A stretch of 64,000 nucleotides of DNA from Chinchilla lanigera (GCF_000276665.1 NW_004955502.1:3879883-3943882), one strand, 5' to 3'; positions 1 through 13,340 are shown, numbered from the stretch's first letter. The notes: generated from the sequence alone by a model not told the origin. Numbers and translations are program-made.

Positions 1-1004
1 TTTTCATATGCAGTACCTACAGCCAACCAAGAACTAAATGGTAAGTTTGATAGTCTTCCTGATGGGAGACATTGGGAATATTTGATTTTACTATGAGTTT
101 AATTAACAACTACTTCCAATAATTAGTCATCATTCAAGGTGGGGGCACGCTGTTTAAGCACATTAAGTACTACCATCTCATTACTTATAGCACCTTCTGA
201 TTTTTTTCATTATCATCTAAGTTTAAGCTTCACCTGGCAGCATGACTTTGATTATGATGTTGAAAAATTTCTGCCACACTAGCTTGTACATATATCCACT
301 GCATCTGCTTTCTTCAAAATAAAGGAACAAAACCCACAGTCCACAATTTATGTTAAAGTTCTTTAGGGAAGAACTTTCTTGACCATGATAGAGATGACAA
401 AATAGCCCAAGATTCCCCTAGTTCATTTCATTTCTGCAGTTACTAGGCTACTAGGCCAGACATTATTGCTTCAGGCAATTGATCTGCTCCGACCTCCGCT
501 GAGTTTTTGTGGGCAGGAACCTTATCCGCACTAACAACATCATCTTTGTCACTCACCAGTGAACGGTCAGATGGCAGCGTGGTGAGGATGACTGAATGGA
601 AGAGGCAGGTGGGGGAGTTCAGCCAGCCAGCACTGCCACATTTCTCTGCACTGACCTCATCCTTTCACATCCAACAGTGGCCAGTCTTGTTAAGCAATAA
701 TATGGGGGAAAATACAAAAGCACACAACTAGCACCTGACCCCTACCTACAGATATTATTTAGTTGGTCTGAGATGTGATCTGGGGATTTAGAGCCAAGTT
801 TGAGAAACGTTGCTCTAAGACAACCCTGGCTCTCACAAGAACACAGCTTGCCCAAAAGCTCAGAAGTGAATAGTTTCCCTCCTCTCTTGCACCAGTTGGC
901 TTGGAGGCATTATAGGTTCCTCCTAATGATTCTGACCTTCACAGTGCTTCAGCCCTCCCTTCTATAGTGATACCCTAGCACTTGTCATTATTATAAAAGT
1001 TACA

Positions 1005-2285
1005 ACCATCTATAATTTCAACTTTTTACCACCATCTCCTGTATTTCCAACCCACTCTCTGTATAACCTTACATCCAGCAATGCTTTGATGACAGTCCAT
1101 TGATTTTACCATTCTTTCTCTGGTCTTCACCCTCCCTTTTGCAATACACTCATTTTCCTTTTTCAATTTCAATTGCATACACGATCATTTTCATGTCCCT
1201 CCCCTCTTTTGATAAAACTACAGCTTTGACTAAATCTAGCTCTTCATCCTGAATGCTTGTCCCTGTAGCTAGAGAAAAACATATCATGGTAGCTGATATC
1301 ACCTTGAACTCGTGATCACTAGGCTTGACTGTTAATGCCACCATAAAAAAATCATACTACAGTCATCTATTCTACTTTCATATATTGCCATTTTATAACT
1401 TCTGCTCCCTTCTCAAATTTTTCACCTATCTTTCCTTGGCTATCTTGCTCAGTCAGGATGAATTTCCAGTCTCCCACCACCTGCATATACCTATAGCATC
1501 TTAGTCCATAAATGTAGCCTTCTTCTGTTACTAGAAGTGAACCATCTGTGCCTCCAGTTAATGTTAGCTCCTTGCCTTATCCACTAGATCCCATCCTCTG
1601 TGGATTACATAAGACATTGCTCCAGGCCTTCACCCATCCTCACTGTGTCCCGCCACACCAGGTCAATCTTCTCAACATGTAAATGTCATAACAAGACCCT
1701 CTCTTGACTTTACTTCCCCCTAGCCCCACTTCATTTCTCTTCTTCCCTCTACAACAAAATTCATCAAAACAGTAGTTTTATTATCTGTAGTACTACCTTC
1801 TCCCTGATGAGTGGGACTGACACAAGTCCCCTCCAGTCAAGCTTCTCCTGCTACCACTCCACCCTGGCCTTCTTATCAAGGCAAACCAGGATCTCCCTGT
1901 TGCTAAATCTAATGGTCAGTTTCCACTCTGCATCTCCCTTGATCCATCAGCAGCATCTAATACTTTTCATCTTTCTCTCCACCTTGAAAACTTCATACTG
2001 GCTACCCTGCTTTGTTGATTTCCATTTTACCTCTCAGACTTCTCATTCTTGTTCTCCTTTGCTGATTTCCATAGCTGCTTCTGCATTTTCCCACCTCTCA
2101 TGCTGGAATTCCCTAGGCTCAGCTCTTTGACGTCTTATCTTTTCTATCTAAATGCATTTTCTTCATGATTTTATTCAATTTCTCCTGAGTTTATCATGTC
2201 TGGGTAGCTGACTATTCTTTCACTCTTTCAGCCTTCTAACATCTGTGTAACCAAATCCTATTACTAAGTTCTTTTTATTTGAAAT
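1005..2285 (+). mobile_element. L2 (CR1-clade) LINE fragment
   Basis: Pyrimidine-rich sequence whose broken translation follows the L2 reverse transcriptase: GTTGCTAAATCTAATGGTCAG (VAKSNGQF), then a serine/alanine-rich block (SAAS-NT for the usual SAAFDT), a serine- and leucine-rich block and LEFPRLSSL in place of the usual GVPQGSVLG. Frames are broken throughout. The start is uncertain because the first 350 bases are very diverged. Confidence 0.6.
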
Positions 2286-2699
2286 ACATACTTAGTGAGC
2301 TTTCTGTTTTCCTGACAGAACCATGACTCCTACAGTTGCCATCTACAAAAATGTAAAGTGACATAATTTAAAACAAGTTGAATCATAGATGGAGTAATAT
2401 TTAAATGGGAACACTTGAGAGGAAGAATGTTAGAAGATAATTTGAAAGACATTTTTCATAATCTAGGAATGCGAAGGGATTTCTTTCTCATTTTGACTCA
2501 CATCAAAAATCATAAAAGAAAAGATAGATGTCTGACTTGTAATAATAATTATAAATTCTGCAAAAATTCCAAAAGCAAAGCCAAAATAAAAATAATTACA
2601 CAAAAATACTTTATTTACAGCTCATATGACAAAGAACTAACTGCTACATCAAGAGCACTTATTGATAACAAATCCCCAATAATTCAATAGAAAAAATTT

Positions 2700-3290
2700 A
2701 AGAAATTTTAAAAATACCAAAAATTTAAGAAATATTACTAAAATTTAAGAAAATACAAACATCCTTAAAATAATGAAGATATATTCAATCTCATTCATAA
2801 AAGTGTGTAAATCAAAACTAGCAAGAGATGTTCATTTCACCTTTCAGACTGGCAGAGGAATTACAACATCAAATTGGTAAAACAGTGGCTGTATTGTGTC
2901 AACAAGAGTGAAAAAAATGACCCATCAAGGGCAACTTAGCACAATCTAGCATAAATGTACATAATTTTAGCTCATTAGTCACAATTCTGAAAGTTTAACC
3001 CAGAGAAATTCTTTTATATGCCTGATAAGACACATATATAATGTGATCATGCAATGTTGGTTATAACAGGCAAAATCTGAATAAATGTCCATCAAGAGGA
3101 GATGGGATTATACATGTAACTGTTGTATATTCTACTGTTAAAAAGAATGTAAAATTTCTGTATGTTCTAGTAGGGAAAGATTTCTATGACATACTTGGCA
3201 TCTGAAAAAAGGCCTAAGATGTGATATGTATATGTACCAACTCCCAATGATGAATGTGTTCATTATGTATCATGAATATGTACTAAAAAA
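2700..3290 (+). mobile_element. old L1M/HAL1-like 3' end
   Basis: Recognisable pieces of an L1 C-terminus: AAATCAAAACTAGCAAGAG, TTTCACCTTTCAGACTGGCA, then ATAAATGTCCATCAAGAGGAG (the AAATGTCCATCAA block). It ends in an A-rich tail at 3283-3300. Confidence 0.6.
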
Positions 3291-3304
3291 AAGAAAAAAA
3301 ATCA

Positions 3305-3498
3305 ATTCCATGATGGGCATGATGTTGCATAATACGGCAATCTGGAAAGCTGACACAGGAGGATCACAAGTTTGAGCCCAAATTAGCAATTTAGCAAGGC
3401 CATGTCTCAAAATTAAAAAAAATTTTAAGGGGTGGGGATGTAGCTCAGTGTGAAGGGCTTGGGTTCAATCCCGAGTAGTGCAAAGCAATAAAACAAAC
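3305..3498 (+). mobile_element. B1-dID composite SINE
   Basis: A 7SL-derived B1 half (GGGCATGATGTTGCATAAT...GGAGGATCACAAG...AAGGCCATGTCTCAAAA) joined to an ID half (GGGGATGTAGCTCAGTG...GGGTTCAATCCCGAGTAG). This dimer is typical of several non-murid rodent families. Confidence 0.8.
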
Positions 3499-4190
3499 AA
3501 TTAAACCAATTCCATAACAGTGCACATTATACATTCCCATTATGTAGAGAACCAAGAGAATCTATATGTATCATACTTGTATATATCATAACCTTTTCTA
3601 ACCTTTCAACCACATGTATGAATTAACCATTTAAAATATTAAATAATAGAATTATATTTCATGTTTTGACTGATGTTTGAACTTTGGTGCATTACTAAAT
3701 CAGAACATGGAGACATCTGCATGCTTGTTTTGTATTTACAACATAAATCATGAGTGTATCATTACAATAAGACTCCACACTGAGAGAGATATAGGCATGG
3801 CAAAATATAAAAAATCTCTAAACACCTGGACAGAATGGAAGTCCCCTCCCAGGCACTCTTATAAACACATGCCAGGAAGTTATAACAAATAATGGAATAA
3901 GATTTAAGCACTGGCTTAACTGTAGGTGTTTTTGTAGAGAATTGCTTTCCTGACTAAAGACCTTTACTCTGTGGAAACAATGTTAAAAATAAAGTGGGAC
4001 AAAAATCAATACACTGTCCTCATCAGCCAACCTGGAACACTGGAAATTTGATGCCTTTTCCACAAAAGCATTTTGTGTGATATATAATGAAAGAAAATAA
4101 TTTCCAATTTAAAGAAAGCTCCCAACACCGTTCAAGACAGAAAGCATTTAGGGGTTGCAGAAAGGTCAGTAAAAAAAGACCAAAGATTTG

Positions 4191-4297
4191 TTTTTTTGTG
4201 TTTTTTTTTTCAGTACTGGGAATCGAACTCACGAGCTTGTGCCTACCTTGCGCTTGCCAGGCAGGCGCTGTGCTGCTGAGCTAAATCTCCAGCCCCT
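4191..4297 (-). mobile_element. ID-type SINE
   Basis: Reverse-oriented SINE with T-rich tail and CAGTACTGGGAATCGAACTC, ending CTCCAGCCCCT. Target-site duplication AAAGATTTG at 4182-4190 and 4298-4306. Confidence 0.92.
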
Positions 4298-4784
4298 AAA
4301 GATTTGGAGGATATGGAGAAAGATGTGGATTGAGTGGTGACCAGACACCAGCCCAGGAGAGTCTCTGAGGCTACAGAGAATTTCTGAGAACTCTAAGCAG
4401 AAGAAAGGCTCCGTGAACTATGTATGTTTTAAAAGGCTACTTTGCTGTGATGTGGAGAGCTTGCTGAAGGACAAAACTGCAGGAATGTCATGCCAGCTAG
4501 ATGCTGTTGGGATGAACCATGTGAAAAGATGCCTGAAGTGGAGCTTTGGTCATGGAGATCATTTTCCTGCAGCTATGTGAAGTCAAGGGTTCTAAGAGCT
4601 TATTATGCCCCAAATTCCCTCCATTGCCTCACCAGCCTTCCACAACTGCCCCTGCATTCTCCTTTGATGGCTGAATCAATTGTCATGTGGTGGTAGATGA
4701 CCAACAGGCACAGCTGAGCTCATGAACCTATCTGCGAACAGACAGCAGCATGATGTCTGTGAAGGTCACTGCAAAGAGGAGATA

Positions 4785-5165
4785 TGTTAGAGTTTAGTCT
4801 AAAATGTCCCCCCAAAGTCTCACTTGTGTGGAAGGTGACCGAATCATGGGAGTACCATATTCATCAGGGGACTCACCCATTATGAGCTCAGTAGCTGGGT
4901 GTGCTTTAAGGCGGTAGGGCTTGGTTGAAGGAGGGGTCACTACAGGTGTGGGTTTGAAAGGTGTGTTCTCCTCCCCAAATGCTTCCCTTCACTTTTTGCT
5001 TCCTGGCTGCAATCAAGCGAGCAGTGTTCCTGTGCCATGCCCTTCTGCTTGGAGCTAAGCAACCATAAACTGAACCTCTGAAAACCATGAGCCAAACTAA
5101 ACTTCTCCTCCTTTAAGTTGTGAGTATCAGGTATTTTGTCCCCATGAAGGAAAGTAACTAATACA
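4785..5165 (+). repeat. 5' LTR of MaLR provirus
   Basis: 381 bp, TG...CA ends. It carries the MaLR-typical AACTGAACCTCTGAAAACC and AGTAACTAATACA terminus. Confidence 0.82.
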
Positions 5166-6375
5166 GATTTTGGTACCAGAAAAGTGAGGTCATTGCAGTG
5201 ACTATACTTTAATCATGTGGTTTCAAAGCCTTTGGAACTTGTTTGCTGGAGGAGTTTGGACGGGTTTAAAGATGACATCTACAGAAGTCCTAGAATGATA
5301 TAAACAGAGACTGATGAGAGATTGTGGTCAGATCGCAGAAGGCCAGGATGCTGGTAGGAATAAAGGTAGTAAAGGCCAGGCTCATGAAGTAATAGTTGGG
5401 AATGAAGACCCTACTGGCAACTGGACTAGTGGTCAAGTGTGTTACACTATGGTAAAAAGCTTGTCTACATTTTACCTACGTCCAAAGACTTTGTCCAAGT
5501 TTGAATTTAAAGATGGCAGACTAATTTATCTGGTAAAAGAAAATTTAAGGCAGCCCAACAACAGGCTGAGGCATGGGTACTGCTGCCTAATGTAGCCATA
5601 TCTACAGTAAAATGGGACAAAAAGATAGGTGAATTCTTTGAAAAAAATTACAGCTTGGCCAGAAAGAAGGAACCTGCAAAGATGTGACCATGGAGAGTAT
5701 GGTTGCTGAAAAGATAGGCATTTAAAAAAGCAAATACTTTGCATCAGGACAATAGAAAAGATGGCTTGAAGGCATCTCAAAAATCAGCAAAATCCAAACC
5801 TATCACAGGCTCATAAGTGAGAAAATGTAAACATTTCCTTGAAAAGAGAGCCTTTAGGCCTCTGCATGAAAACCTAAAATTTTGGTTCCCCATGATTCAT
5901 TTCACCATGGTTCCCTGGTGGATCCTGCCTAATTTCCTAGTACCCAGCAGAGGGCCACCCAAAGGATCCCAGAAAGCCTACAATCATCAGTGACATAGAG
6001 GCTAGGCCACCCAAGCCCTTTGGAGTTCATATCTTATCACAACCTGTCTCAGGTGCTGGATATAAAACTACAAGATTTAATGTTTGCCCTGCTGGGTTTC
6101 AGTCTTGTTTGGTCCAGTTCCTTTCTATTTCTCTATTTCTCCCTTTTGAAATAGGAATGTCTGCTCTATACCATTGTATGTTGGAAGTATTTCATTTTGT
6201 TTTTGATTTTTACAGGGGCTCATAGCTAAGAGTTTGCCTTGGGACTCAGAGGAGACTTGAGACTTGGACTTTTAAACAATGTTGGAACTCTTAGGAGTCT
6301 GGTGATTCTTAGAGATGGGTAAAATGCATTTTCATAGTGAGATTGACATGGGTCTTTTGGGAACCAGGGTTAGAA
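5166..6375 (+). mobile_element. MaLR internal region
   Basis: Begins immediately after the 5' LTR with GATTTTGGTACCAG and ends in CTTGAGACTTGGAC...GGAACTCTTAGGAGTCTGGTG-type purine-rich sequence just before the 3' LTR. No coding capacity was seen, consistent with MaLR biology. Confidence 0.75.
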
Positions 6376-6738
6376 TGTTGTAGTTTAGATCTAAAATGTC
6401 CCCGAAAGGTCTCGTGTGTTTGGAAGATGACTGGATCATGAGGTACTGTCCAGTGACTGAATGTGCTGTTAGGAGGTGGGACTTGATTGGAGGTGGTTTA
6501 CACTGGACATGACCTAGAAGGGTGCATTCTTGTTCCTGGCTCTCCCTTCTCTTTCTGCTACTTGGAAGCCATGAAATGAGCAGCTTCCCTCCACCATACT
6601 TCTTTCCCATGATGTTTATGTCTTTGGAACAAGATGACGACGGATTGAGACTTCTGAAAACTGTGAGCCAAAATAAACCTCTCCTTTAAGTTGTAGGTAC
6701 CATGCATTTCATCCCAGATATTGGAAACAACTGATGCA
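6376..6738 (+). repeat. 3' LTR of MaLR provirus
   Basis: 363 bp, same order of blocks as the 5' LTR, with many substitutions between the two, so the insertion is old. Confidence 0.82.
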
Positions 6739-8305
6739 AGGTGACACTCAAGAGCAAACAAGCTCTTACACCTTATCTCACAGGTGATGAAGGTGAAGCC
6801 TACATCCTTCCACATAAGCAACTATAGCTTGAGAGGGAAAGTACCATGTTCAGAGACTGCCATGTATCGTTCTCTGGTGGCACTACAAGTGTTTCCCAGT
6901 CAGAATGTGTAAGTTTATTTCCATAGAGGTTTTTACTCAGGTATTTCTTAGTCATGATCCCTGGCACTTTGAGTTGATATGTTACATCACAACCATCTCA
7001 GTTATGTCAGATATTGCAAAGATACCAAATACTCAAGACTCACACTTTATATTCAACTTTGGTCATATCTGCCCCCAAATGCTTGTCCTTTATAAACCTG
7101 AAGGCAAGAATATATATTCTATTAAAGAAAAAAATGTATATATTTTCGTTATTTCAAAACACTGTCTTACACATTGTTTTTTGGTTAAAAAGTTTGTTAT
7201 CTAACAAAAGTAGTACACTGATTATATCTGTGTATCTATATCTAAATGGATTTACACATACACTAGAAAACATTCATACACTTTTTCATATTATGGGCTG
7301 GCAAGAACTATAGCATAGCATCTCAAGGAAGACTCATTCAAGATTCAAAAACAGCAAACACCTCTGTTCAATGGCCCCTCACTTTCACTGAGGTAAATAT
7401 GGGCTCGAAACTGTGAGATCATTTCCTAACTTGGCTTAGGAACGTACACCTGGTTTATCACTAATTTTCTTTTTGAAGTAACTAATCCCCATAGAATGAC
7501 AATGTGCCTTCATTATTACTGTTTGTAAAAGGCAAAGGGAAAGCAGGGAGTCTGCTAAAATTCATGCACATTATTTCATGTTTCCTCCCACGCCCTTGAT
7601 CAGGAAGTGTTTAACATCAGTGTAAGTGTTCCTACACATTCGCAGCTGCTGTTTGGAAAGGTCGCTAGAAACCCTTTCTTGCCAATATCAACATGTACAT
7701 TGTTCATGCGCAGACTGGGTCCACAGATAGAATTACACATTAGCTGAAAAGTCTCAACGGACAGAACTCTTCTTTTGGTTCTGTACTAATAGCACAATGA
7801 AATGATTTCAATCACTTTCATCAATGCCTGCTTTCTCTTTTAAATAGGGCCAGTTTGGATGCAAATATTACTCTACTGAAAATCACACGATGAGTCCCTT
7901 AGAACTTTTCATTGTTTTGAGGCTAGTCTATGGGCAGTTTCTATGGTTCTTATGAAATCACACTTTAAATCCCATTGGGGCCAGTTAGCTTTGCAAAGAA
8001 AAATACCGTCTACACTTGTAACCATGTCATGGAAACCCAAATGTCACATGAGGCTCAGGACACAACCTCCATCACCACTCTACCTCTGCAGGACCAAAGA
8101 GGAAGAAAGTCCTAAGAAAGGAACAGGCTTTATCTGCTGTTCTAACCCAGTACCTTTCAAGAATGCCACTGAAACTGTTCAGAAGACAGAAGAATGAAAA
8201 AGAAGTCAGAGACTGGTCCAGACATGTGTCTATAATGTCCAGATACTACATGCTGTAAGTGATGCCAGCACAGTGACATTTCACTAATTGGGGCATCATC
8301 AATTT

Positions 8306-8412
8306 TTTTTTGGGGGGGGGGTTGTTTTTTTTTTCCCAGTACCAGGAATTGAACTCAGACTTTGCATTTGCCAGGCAGGTGCTGTGCCACTGAGCTAAAT
8401 CCCCAGCCCCAT
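8306..8412 (-). mobile_element. ID-type SINE
   Basis: Reverse-oriented SINE ending CCCCAGCCCC. Perfect 14-bp target-site duplication GGCATCATCAATTT at 8292-8305 and 8413-8426. The tail contains a run of ten G (8312-8321), unusual for this family. Confidence 0.93.
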
Positions 8413-8467
8413 GGCATCATCAATTTAAATTCACCATGGTCTAAACATGCTGGTCTGAATTTTATTT

Positions 8468-8532
8468 ATTTTTTATTTTTGAAGTGAGGATCAAACCCAG
8501 GGCCTTACTCATGCTAAACACATATTACCCTG
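8468..8532 (-). mobile_element. old ID-like fragment
   Basis: AGTGAGGATCAAACCCAGGG followed by CCTTACTCATGCTAAACACATATTACCC is a diverged 3' half of a tRNA-Ala-derived ID unit in reverse orientation. Confidence 0.6.
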
Positions 8533-9099
8533 CATTTTATTCTTTAGAACATTTCATAGGCATAAAAATGTTTTATTGTGAAGTGATACTATAAACCAAA
8601 AAAAAAAAAAAACCTACCTAACTTACAGAGAAGATTTTACTTTATATTTCAATGTTTTCAATCATCAATCTGGCAATGACATTGACATGAACCACTATCA
8701 GAGTCAATATAAATTATTTCTATTGTTCAGATTGTTAAAATCCTATTAAGAAGCAAAAAACAAAACAAAAAAACAAAACAAAAAAAAAAAAAAAACCAGG
8801 ACACAGTTGAAGAGCAGAAGCAGCCTTTAAAGGCAAACTAACCATGAATTCAAGCTACAGTTTAGGACAGAGTTATCCAGAATTATGTAAATTTCAATAT
8901 CTGTTGTTCTGTATAGGGGAAAATCCTGTTGGCAAATAACCCATATTTCTTGTCTTTCTCTATGGAATAGAATGTTTCTTCCAATCAGTTTGCATTTCAC
9001 TTTAGAGTGATAAAACAACAGTGGTACAATACAGTATTTTTCTGGCATGCAATTGCCTTTAATATATATTTGGTCATTTAAAAATCATTAGTTCACAGT

Positions 9100-9215
9100 A
9101 TTTAGTGCCTTTTGTTTTGTTTTGCTTTTGAGACATGGTCTTACTAAGCAGTTTAGGCTAACCTGGAACTCACAGCAATCTTCCTGCCTCAGGCTCCTGT
9201 CCACCATGCCTGACT
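9100..9215 (-). mobile_element. B1 SINE fragment
   Basis: Antisense B1: GAGACATGGTCTTACTAAGC, CTAACCTGGAACTCACAG, ATCTTCCTGCCTCAGGCTCC, CACCATGCCTGAC, preceded by a T-rich tail. Confidence 0.75.
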
Positions 9216-9667
9216 TTAGTACAAATGTTAAAAGCAAAATACTGAAAGAGTGTGATATCATAGGCTTTTGGGAAGTATGCAGAAAGGAGAGAGCAGGACT
9301 TTAGGATCAGAAGATACAGCACACTTTACCCATAAGCTCATGGGAGAGTCTACTCAAAGCCCCATGCCTCTGTTTGCTCTTCGTGTGACACTTTAAAGAA
9401 ATGCTGACTAATTTACAAAATAATGACAATCCTGGCATATATTAGGCAGCAAAGGAAGGGCAAAAAGGCATACAGGCATTGTTTTCTTTTTGCTATTTCA
9501 TATATTATTCATTTTTGAACTTTGTACTGTGGAAAAGTTTTAAGCAGACACAAAGTAAATAGAATAAAGTGTAATAGACTATTCATGTACCCCTTCACTT
9601 ACTTTTCAGGCACAAGCAGAGGTTTTGTTAAAAATAGTCAAACAACATAGAAAAAGGTGGAGAGTGG

Positions 9668-9722
9668 CCTGGGGTTGGGTTCAGCAGTAGAGCATTAGCA
9701 CATATAAAGTTTTGGGTTAGAA
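9668..9722 (+). mobile_element. degenerate ID SINE with purine-rich tail
   Basis: GGCCTGGGGTTGGGTTCAGC with AGTAGAGCATTAGCAC and GGGTTAG is a decayed ID body; it grades into a GGAA-rich tail. Confidence 0.5.
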
Positions 9723-9780
9723 GGGAAGAAGGAAGGAAGGAAAGGGGAAAGCGAAGGAAGAAACAAGGGGAGAAAAGAGA
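9721..9780 (+). repeat. (GGAA)n purine-rich simple repeat
   Basis: AAGAAGGAAGGAAGGAAAGG and further G/A-only sequence, probably the expanded tail of the neighbouring SINE. Confidence 0.85.
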
Positions 9781-10782
9781 GATAAATTTACCTAAGTAAG
9801 GCTACAGAGATCTGAAAAGGATGGAGGGAGAGTAGAGGAGCAAGCACGTACTCAGAAGATGGCTAGAATAGAAGGACCCAAATACTCCATGTCCAGATTC
9901 CCTGGAGTACAGGGACCTTGCGGATGGGAAGTCAGCTAAAAGAGTTTGATTAACCTAGCTCCCTTCACATGGACAGTTTCCAGCCCCCCCGCCTCCAGTC
10001 CCCAGCCCCCAGCACGATAGTGATAAAGATCCTGAGAGAGCTAGCAGGGGATGGGAGAGAAGGAGGTTCAGGTACAAAAAGGGGCAAAGAGACCTAAAAT
10101 CAGCTTACGAAGGAAGTAGGAGCCAATCAACAGGACTAACCTTCACCAAAAGAAGTATGCCCATCTTAGTAAAGGAGGAAAGGGAGAAAGGAAAGGCAAT
10201 GAGATGGAAGGAAGTTGAAAATACCTGGACCTTGTAAGTAAAACAGGAGCAAAGCATTTGTGGGAGACAGAGAGCAAAGGTAGGACAGGGGATTATGAGA
10301 GGAGAATGTGTATCTTGCATTTCAGGGTTCACTTTAAAAAATAAACAAAAAGTCTCCCCTGCCCCTAGTATCTCCTCAGATTTAGAGCTGCCCTCTTTCT
10401 CCAGCCACAAGCTTCTTCAAAGTGATGTTTCCAGAGCACTCTGGACACCTGGTGTCAACCTCTGCACTCCCTCGAAGTCAGAGGTGCAGTTCAGAAAGCA
10501 GCCAGCTCTGTTTCCATCCTCCAGCTCTGCAGCAGTGAGAGCTATAAATGTCTCCTCTCTGGAAGAAGAACATAGCATGGCCCCACTCTCCTTCCTTCAC
10601 CTCTAACCACATCTTCTTGCCTGCCATGTCTTCTATCCTTCCTGGCCACGTGTTTTTTCCCTCCCTGCCTCTAGCCACAGGTGTTCTTAAGGCCCTTTCA
10701 AGGGCAGATTCCTCATCTTCCTCTTCAGATGTGCACTGTGGCTTTTCTTCCACACTCTCATCGTTCAATGCAAAGCCACTGG

Positions 10783-10960
10783 CCACCTATAACTGTTTAG
10801 ATTTCAATTAATTAGCATTTGGTAAAATTCAAAATTCAGCCTAATTAGCCACATTTCAATTGCTCACAAGCCACATGTGGCTAGTGACTGCCACATAGGT
10901 TGAGGCAAATATAGGACATTTCTTTTTTTTCCCCAAAAAGTTCCATTGAACAGCATGGGT
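10783..10960 (-). mobile_element. MER5-like hAT non-autonomous DNA transposon
   Basis: Contains TAGCCACATTTCAATTGCTC, AGCCACATGTGGCTAGTGAC, ATAGGACATTTC and AAAAGTTCCATTGAACAGCA, which are the MER5A blocks in reverse. The left part is very diverged. Confidence 0.7.
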
Positions 10961-13340
10961 CCAGATCTTACTTCTTCCTAAGCTTCAGATCCACTAGTTT
11001 ATATCCTGCTTGACATCTGTGCTACAGAAGTCATCCTGGAACCACAAGCTTACCACGATCCAAATCTTATTCCATTCAATATGCATTGCTTATAACACTT
11101 ATGTGTACAAACTCTACTTTTATTTGAAAATGACTGCATGTAACAAAAGCACACTCACAAATAACTGGAAATAAATACACAGATAAGTTGGAATATTTAG
11201 ATATAGTTTTATTTACTGATGTCATTTTCAATGAGAAAAATGCAAGGTATGGCTATTAAGAGAGGAATCTCTATCTTTCACTACTCCTGTGTGTTTCCCA
11301 TGTCCCGAAATTCCGTAAAATAATAAAAATATTCTTTATTTTCCAATAAAACGAAGGTTCTTCCCTACACTACCAATAAATATATTAAATTTACTACAAA
11401 GAAGCTAACTTTCTGATTCCATCAGGAATACTAAAAATATTCTGCCTGAAAAAATGAAAATCAGACACCAAATCTTTGTCAAATACAGACAATGCTAGTG
11501 ACATCTGAAACTCTGAGGCAGTGTATCTAGCAAAGAACCAGATCTGTTCCTGACTTATATCAGAAAGCAGCTCATCTCTTGTCTGCTTCCTAAATTTAAC
11601 AAACACACACTTTCCCAGTACACTGAGCATTTTAGTAGCCTAGGGTTTCACTGGACAGCCTCATGTCCGGTGATGATTTACAATATCATTGTAAATGTTT
11701 GTGATCATTATAAAGGTCTTGAGTGTGGTTTTGAAAGTAGAGAATGAAGGTAATTGGAATTAGTGAGGCCAAGGAACAGTGAACTTAGGATATTTTGGTT
11801 ATCTCCTATTAACTGTCGAAATCTCCTAGGATAATGGCAGGATCTGGAAATAAGACCAAGTCTGTATCATTTGACGAATATGAGGGTTTGGAACTAGAAA
11901 GTCAGTGAATCACTGCTGCCAGACTACTTTTGCTAAAGTATTGCTCTCAATCATGAAGTTCTGTTGCTTAGAAACTTACAAGAGGTCTGTAGGCCCTACT
12001 TGGTTGAAGTCTAAATTGTTCAGACTGATTTGAAAAAGCTTTTGATTAACTCAGTGCCTTAGCTGTGAAAATTCACCTCAGTGTTCCTTTAAATGACCAT
12101 TCCTATCTAGTTAGGCAGTCCTGTCTTCTTTCCCTGTGCTAACATACTCACACATACAAACTCAAACACTATCAGCACTTCCATAGTAGTTTTTTTCTAA
12201 TATTTCTTTATATTTCTTTCACCTTGAAAATCCCTAAAGGCAGAAATTGGGGCTTTCTAGGAAAATTCAGGACATGTGCTTATGCTTGTCCTATCCCTTA
12301 TTTTTCCTTATACCAGGCAATATTCCTTCAGGGACCTTTGAAGGCTTACCTCCTCTGTGGAATCCCTCTCACAGAAGATGAAGGGTTTCCTCCTTTAAAG
12401 GCTGAAGCTGAGGTCAGCCCCCATACCATACCTTTGATTTCCTTCCTCCTGCTTCCTCCAAGATGCTGTTATCAGAATTCTTTCTCTGTCCTGCATCCTT
12501 GACTCTGTTCCTTTCCAGTCCTGTAGCCTCTTTTCCAGTAAACACAGTAAAATCTCTCCCAGCACTGAAAGCCCTTCTTTGACCTGCATTTTTCTCTTGG
12601 TATTCTTTTTTCTCTACCTTTCTTATCTAAACTTCTCCAGATTACATTGATATTAGCAAATTTAGTAATCATGACAATCTTGGAAAGTAAGAAACGATCC
12701 TACTCATTACAGATATAGAGAGTATATTTCATAGGCCCCAAGTCAAAACTAATCAGGTCAATCACTTTTTTGGATTCTGCAACATTTCCTTTACAGCTGG
12801 CACTCAACTCACACCATTTTGTCATTTGAAGTAAGTGGGAAATTAGGCTTCTCTGGCTATGTTTTTAAAAATAATGAGTATAATGAACTCTTAACAAAAG
12901 TTTTTTTTCTACATTCCTAGATTGTCAACAGGATTTGTTACTTCATTTCTTTAACTTCCCTCCTCAACCCACTGAAAATGGGTGTAAACTTCCTTAAATT
13001 TCTTGACAAACATTCTCAATGATTCCAGATTCACAACCCCAGAAAGACAATGTTCAGTCCCATCCAACTAGATCTTTCTGCCAATTTGAGCGGTGGAAAC
13101 TCTCTTCTTTTGACAGTCTTGTGGTCACTGACTTCTATATGACTCTTCTTCCTGGAGATTTGCCCACTTTCTAACTTTTTAAAAATTAGATCCCTTGTTG
13201 TAAGTCTCCAAATAGGGGTATAGTTCTACTTCCACCAAATACTTCTCCATGGAAGCTGAACTATTTATTGATGAGCATGGCCTATGCTTTCCCAAGCACC
13301 CTTCCTGTCCCCAAAATTACTATTCTTCAAAGTTCAGTTT

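Larger units (their letters stand above)
4785..6738 (+). mobile_element. MaLR (ORR1/MT-like) provirus with both LTRs
   Basis: A non-autonomous ERVL-MaLR element: 5' LTR (4785-5165), about 1.2 kb internal part (5166-6375) and 3' LTR (6376-6738). The LTRs start TGTTAGAGTTTAG and TGTTGTAGTTTAG, share AAAATGTCCCC, GTGAGCCAAA-TAAAC and CTCCTTTAAGTTGT, and end ACTAATACA and ACTGATGCA. The internal part opens GATTTTGGTACCAG and has no long open frame, as expected for MaLRs, which lack gag-pol-env. Flanks AGATA and AGGTG may be a decayed 5-bp duplication (3 of 5). Confidence 0.85.

Noticed and set aside
1807..2130. A 107-codon open frame on the plus strand
   Set aside because: It is a fragment of an ancient L2 reverse-transcriptase region, serine-rich from pyrimidine-rich DNA and broken around it.
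10478..10786. A minus-strand frame beginning MASGFALNDESVEEK with an acidic run
   Set aside because: It looks superficially protein-like, but no family was recognised, no splice sites flank it, and it runs into the MER5-like repeat.
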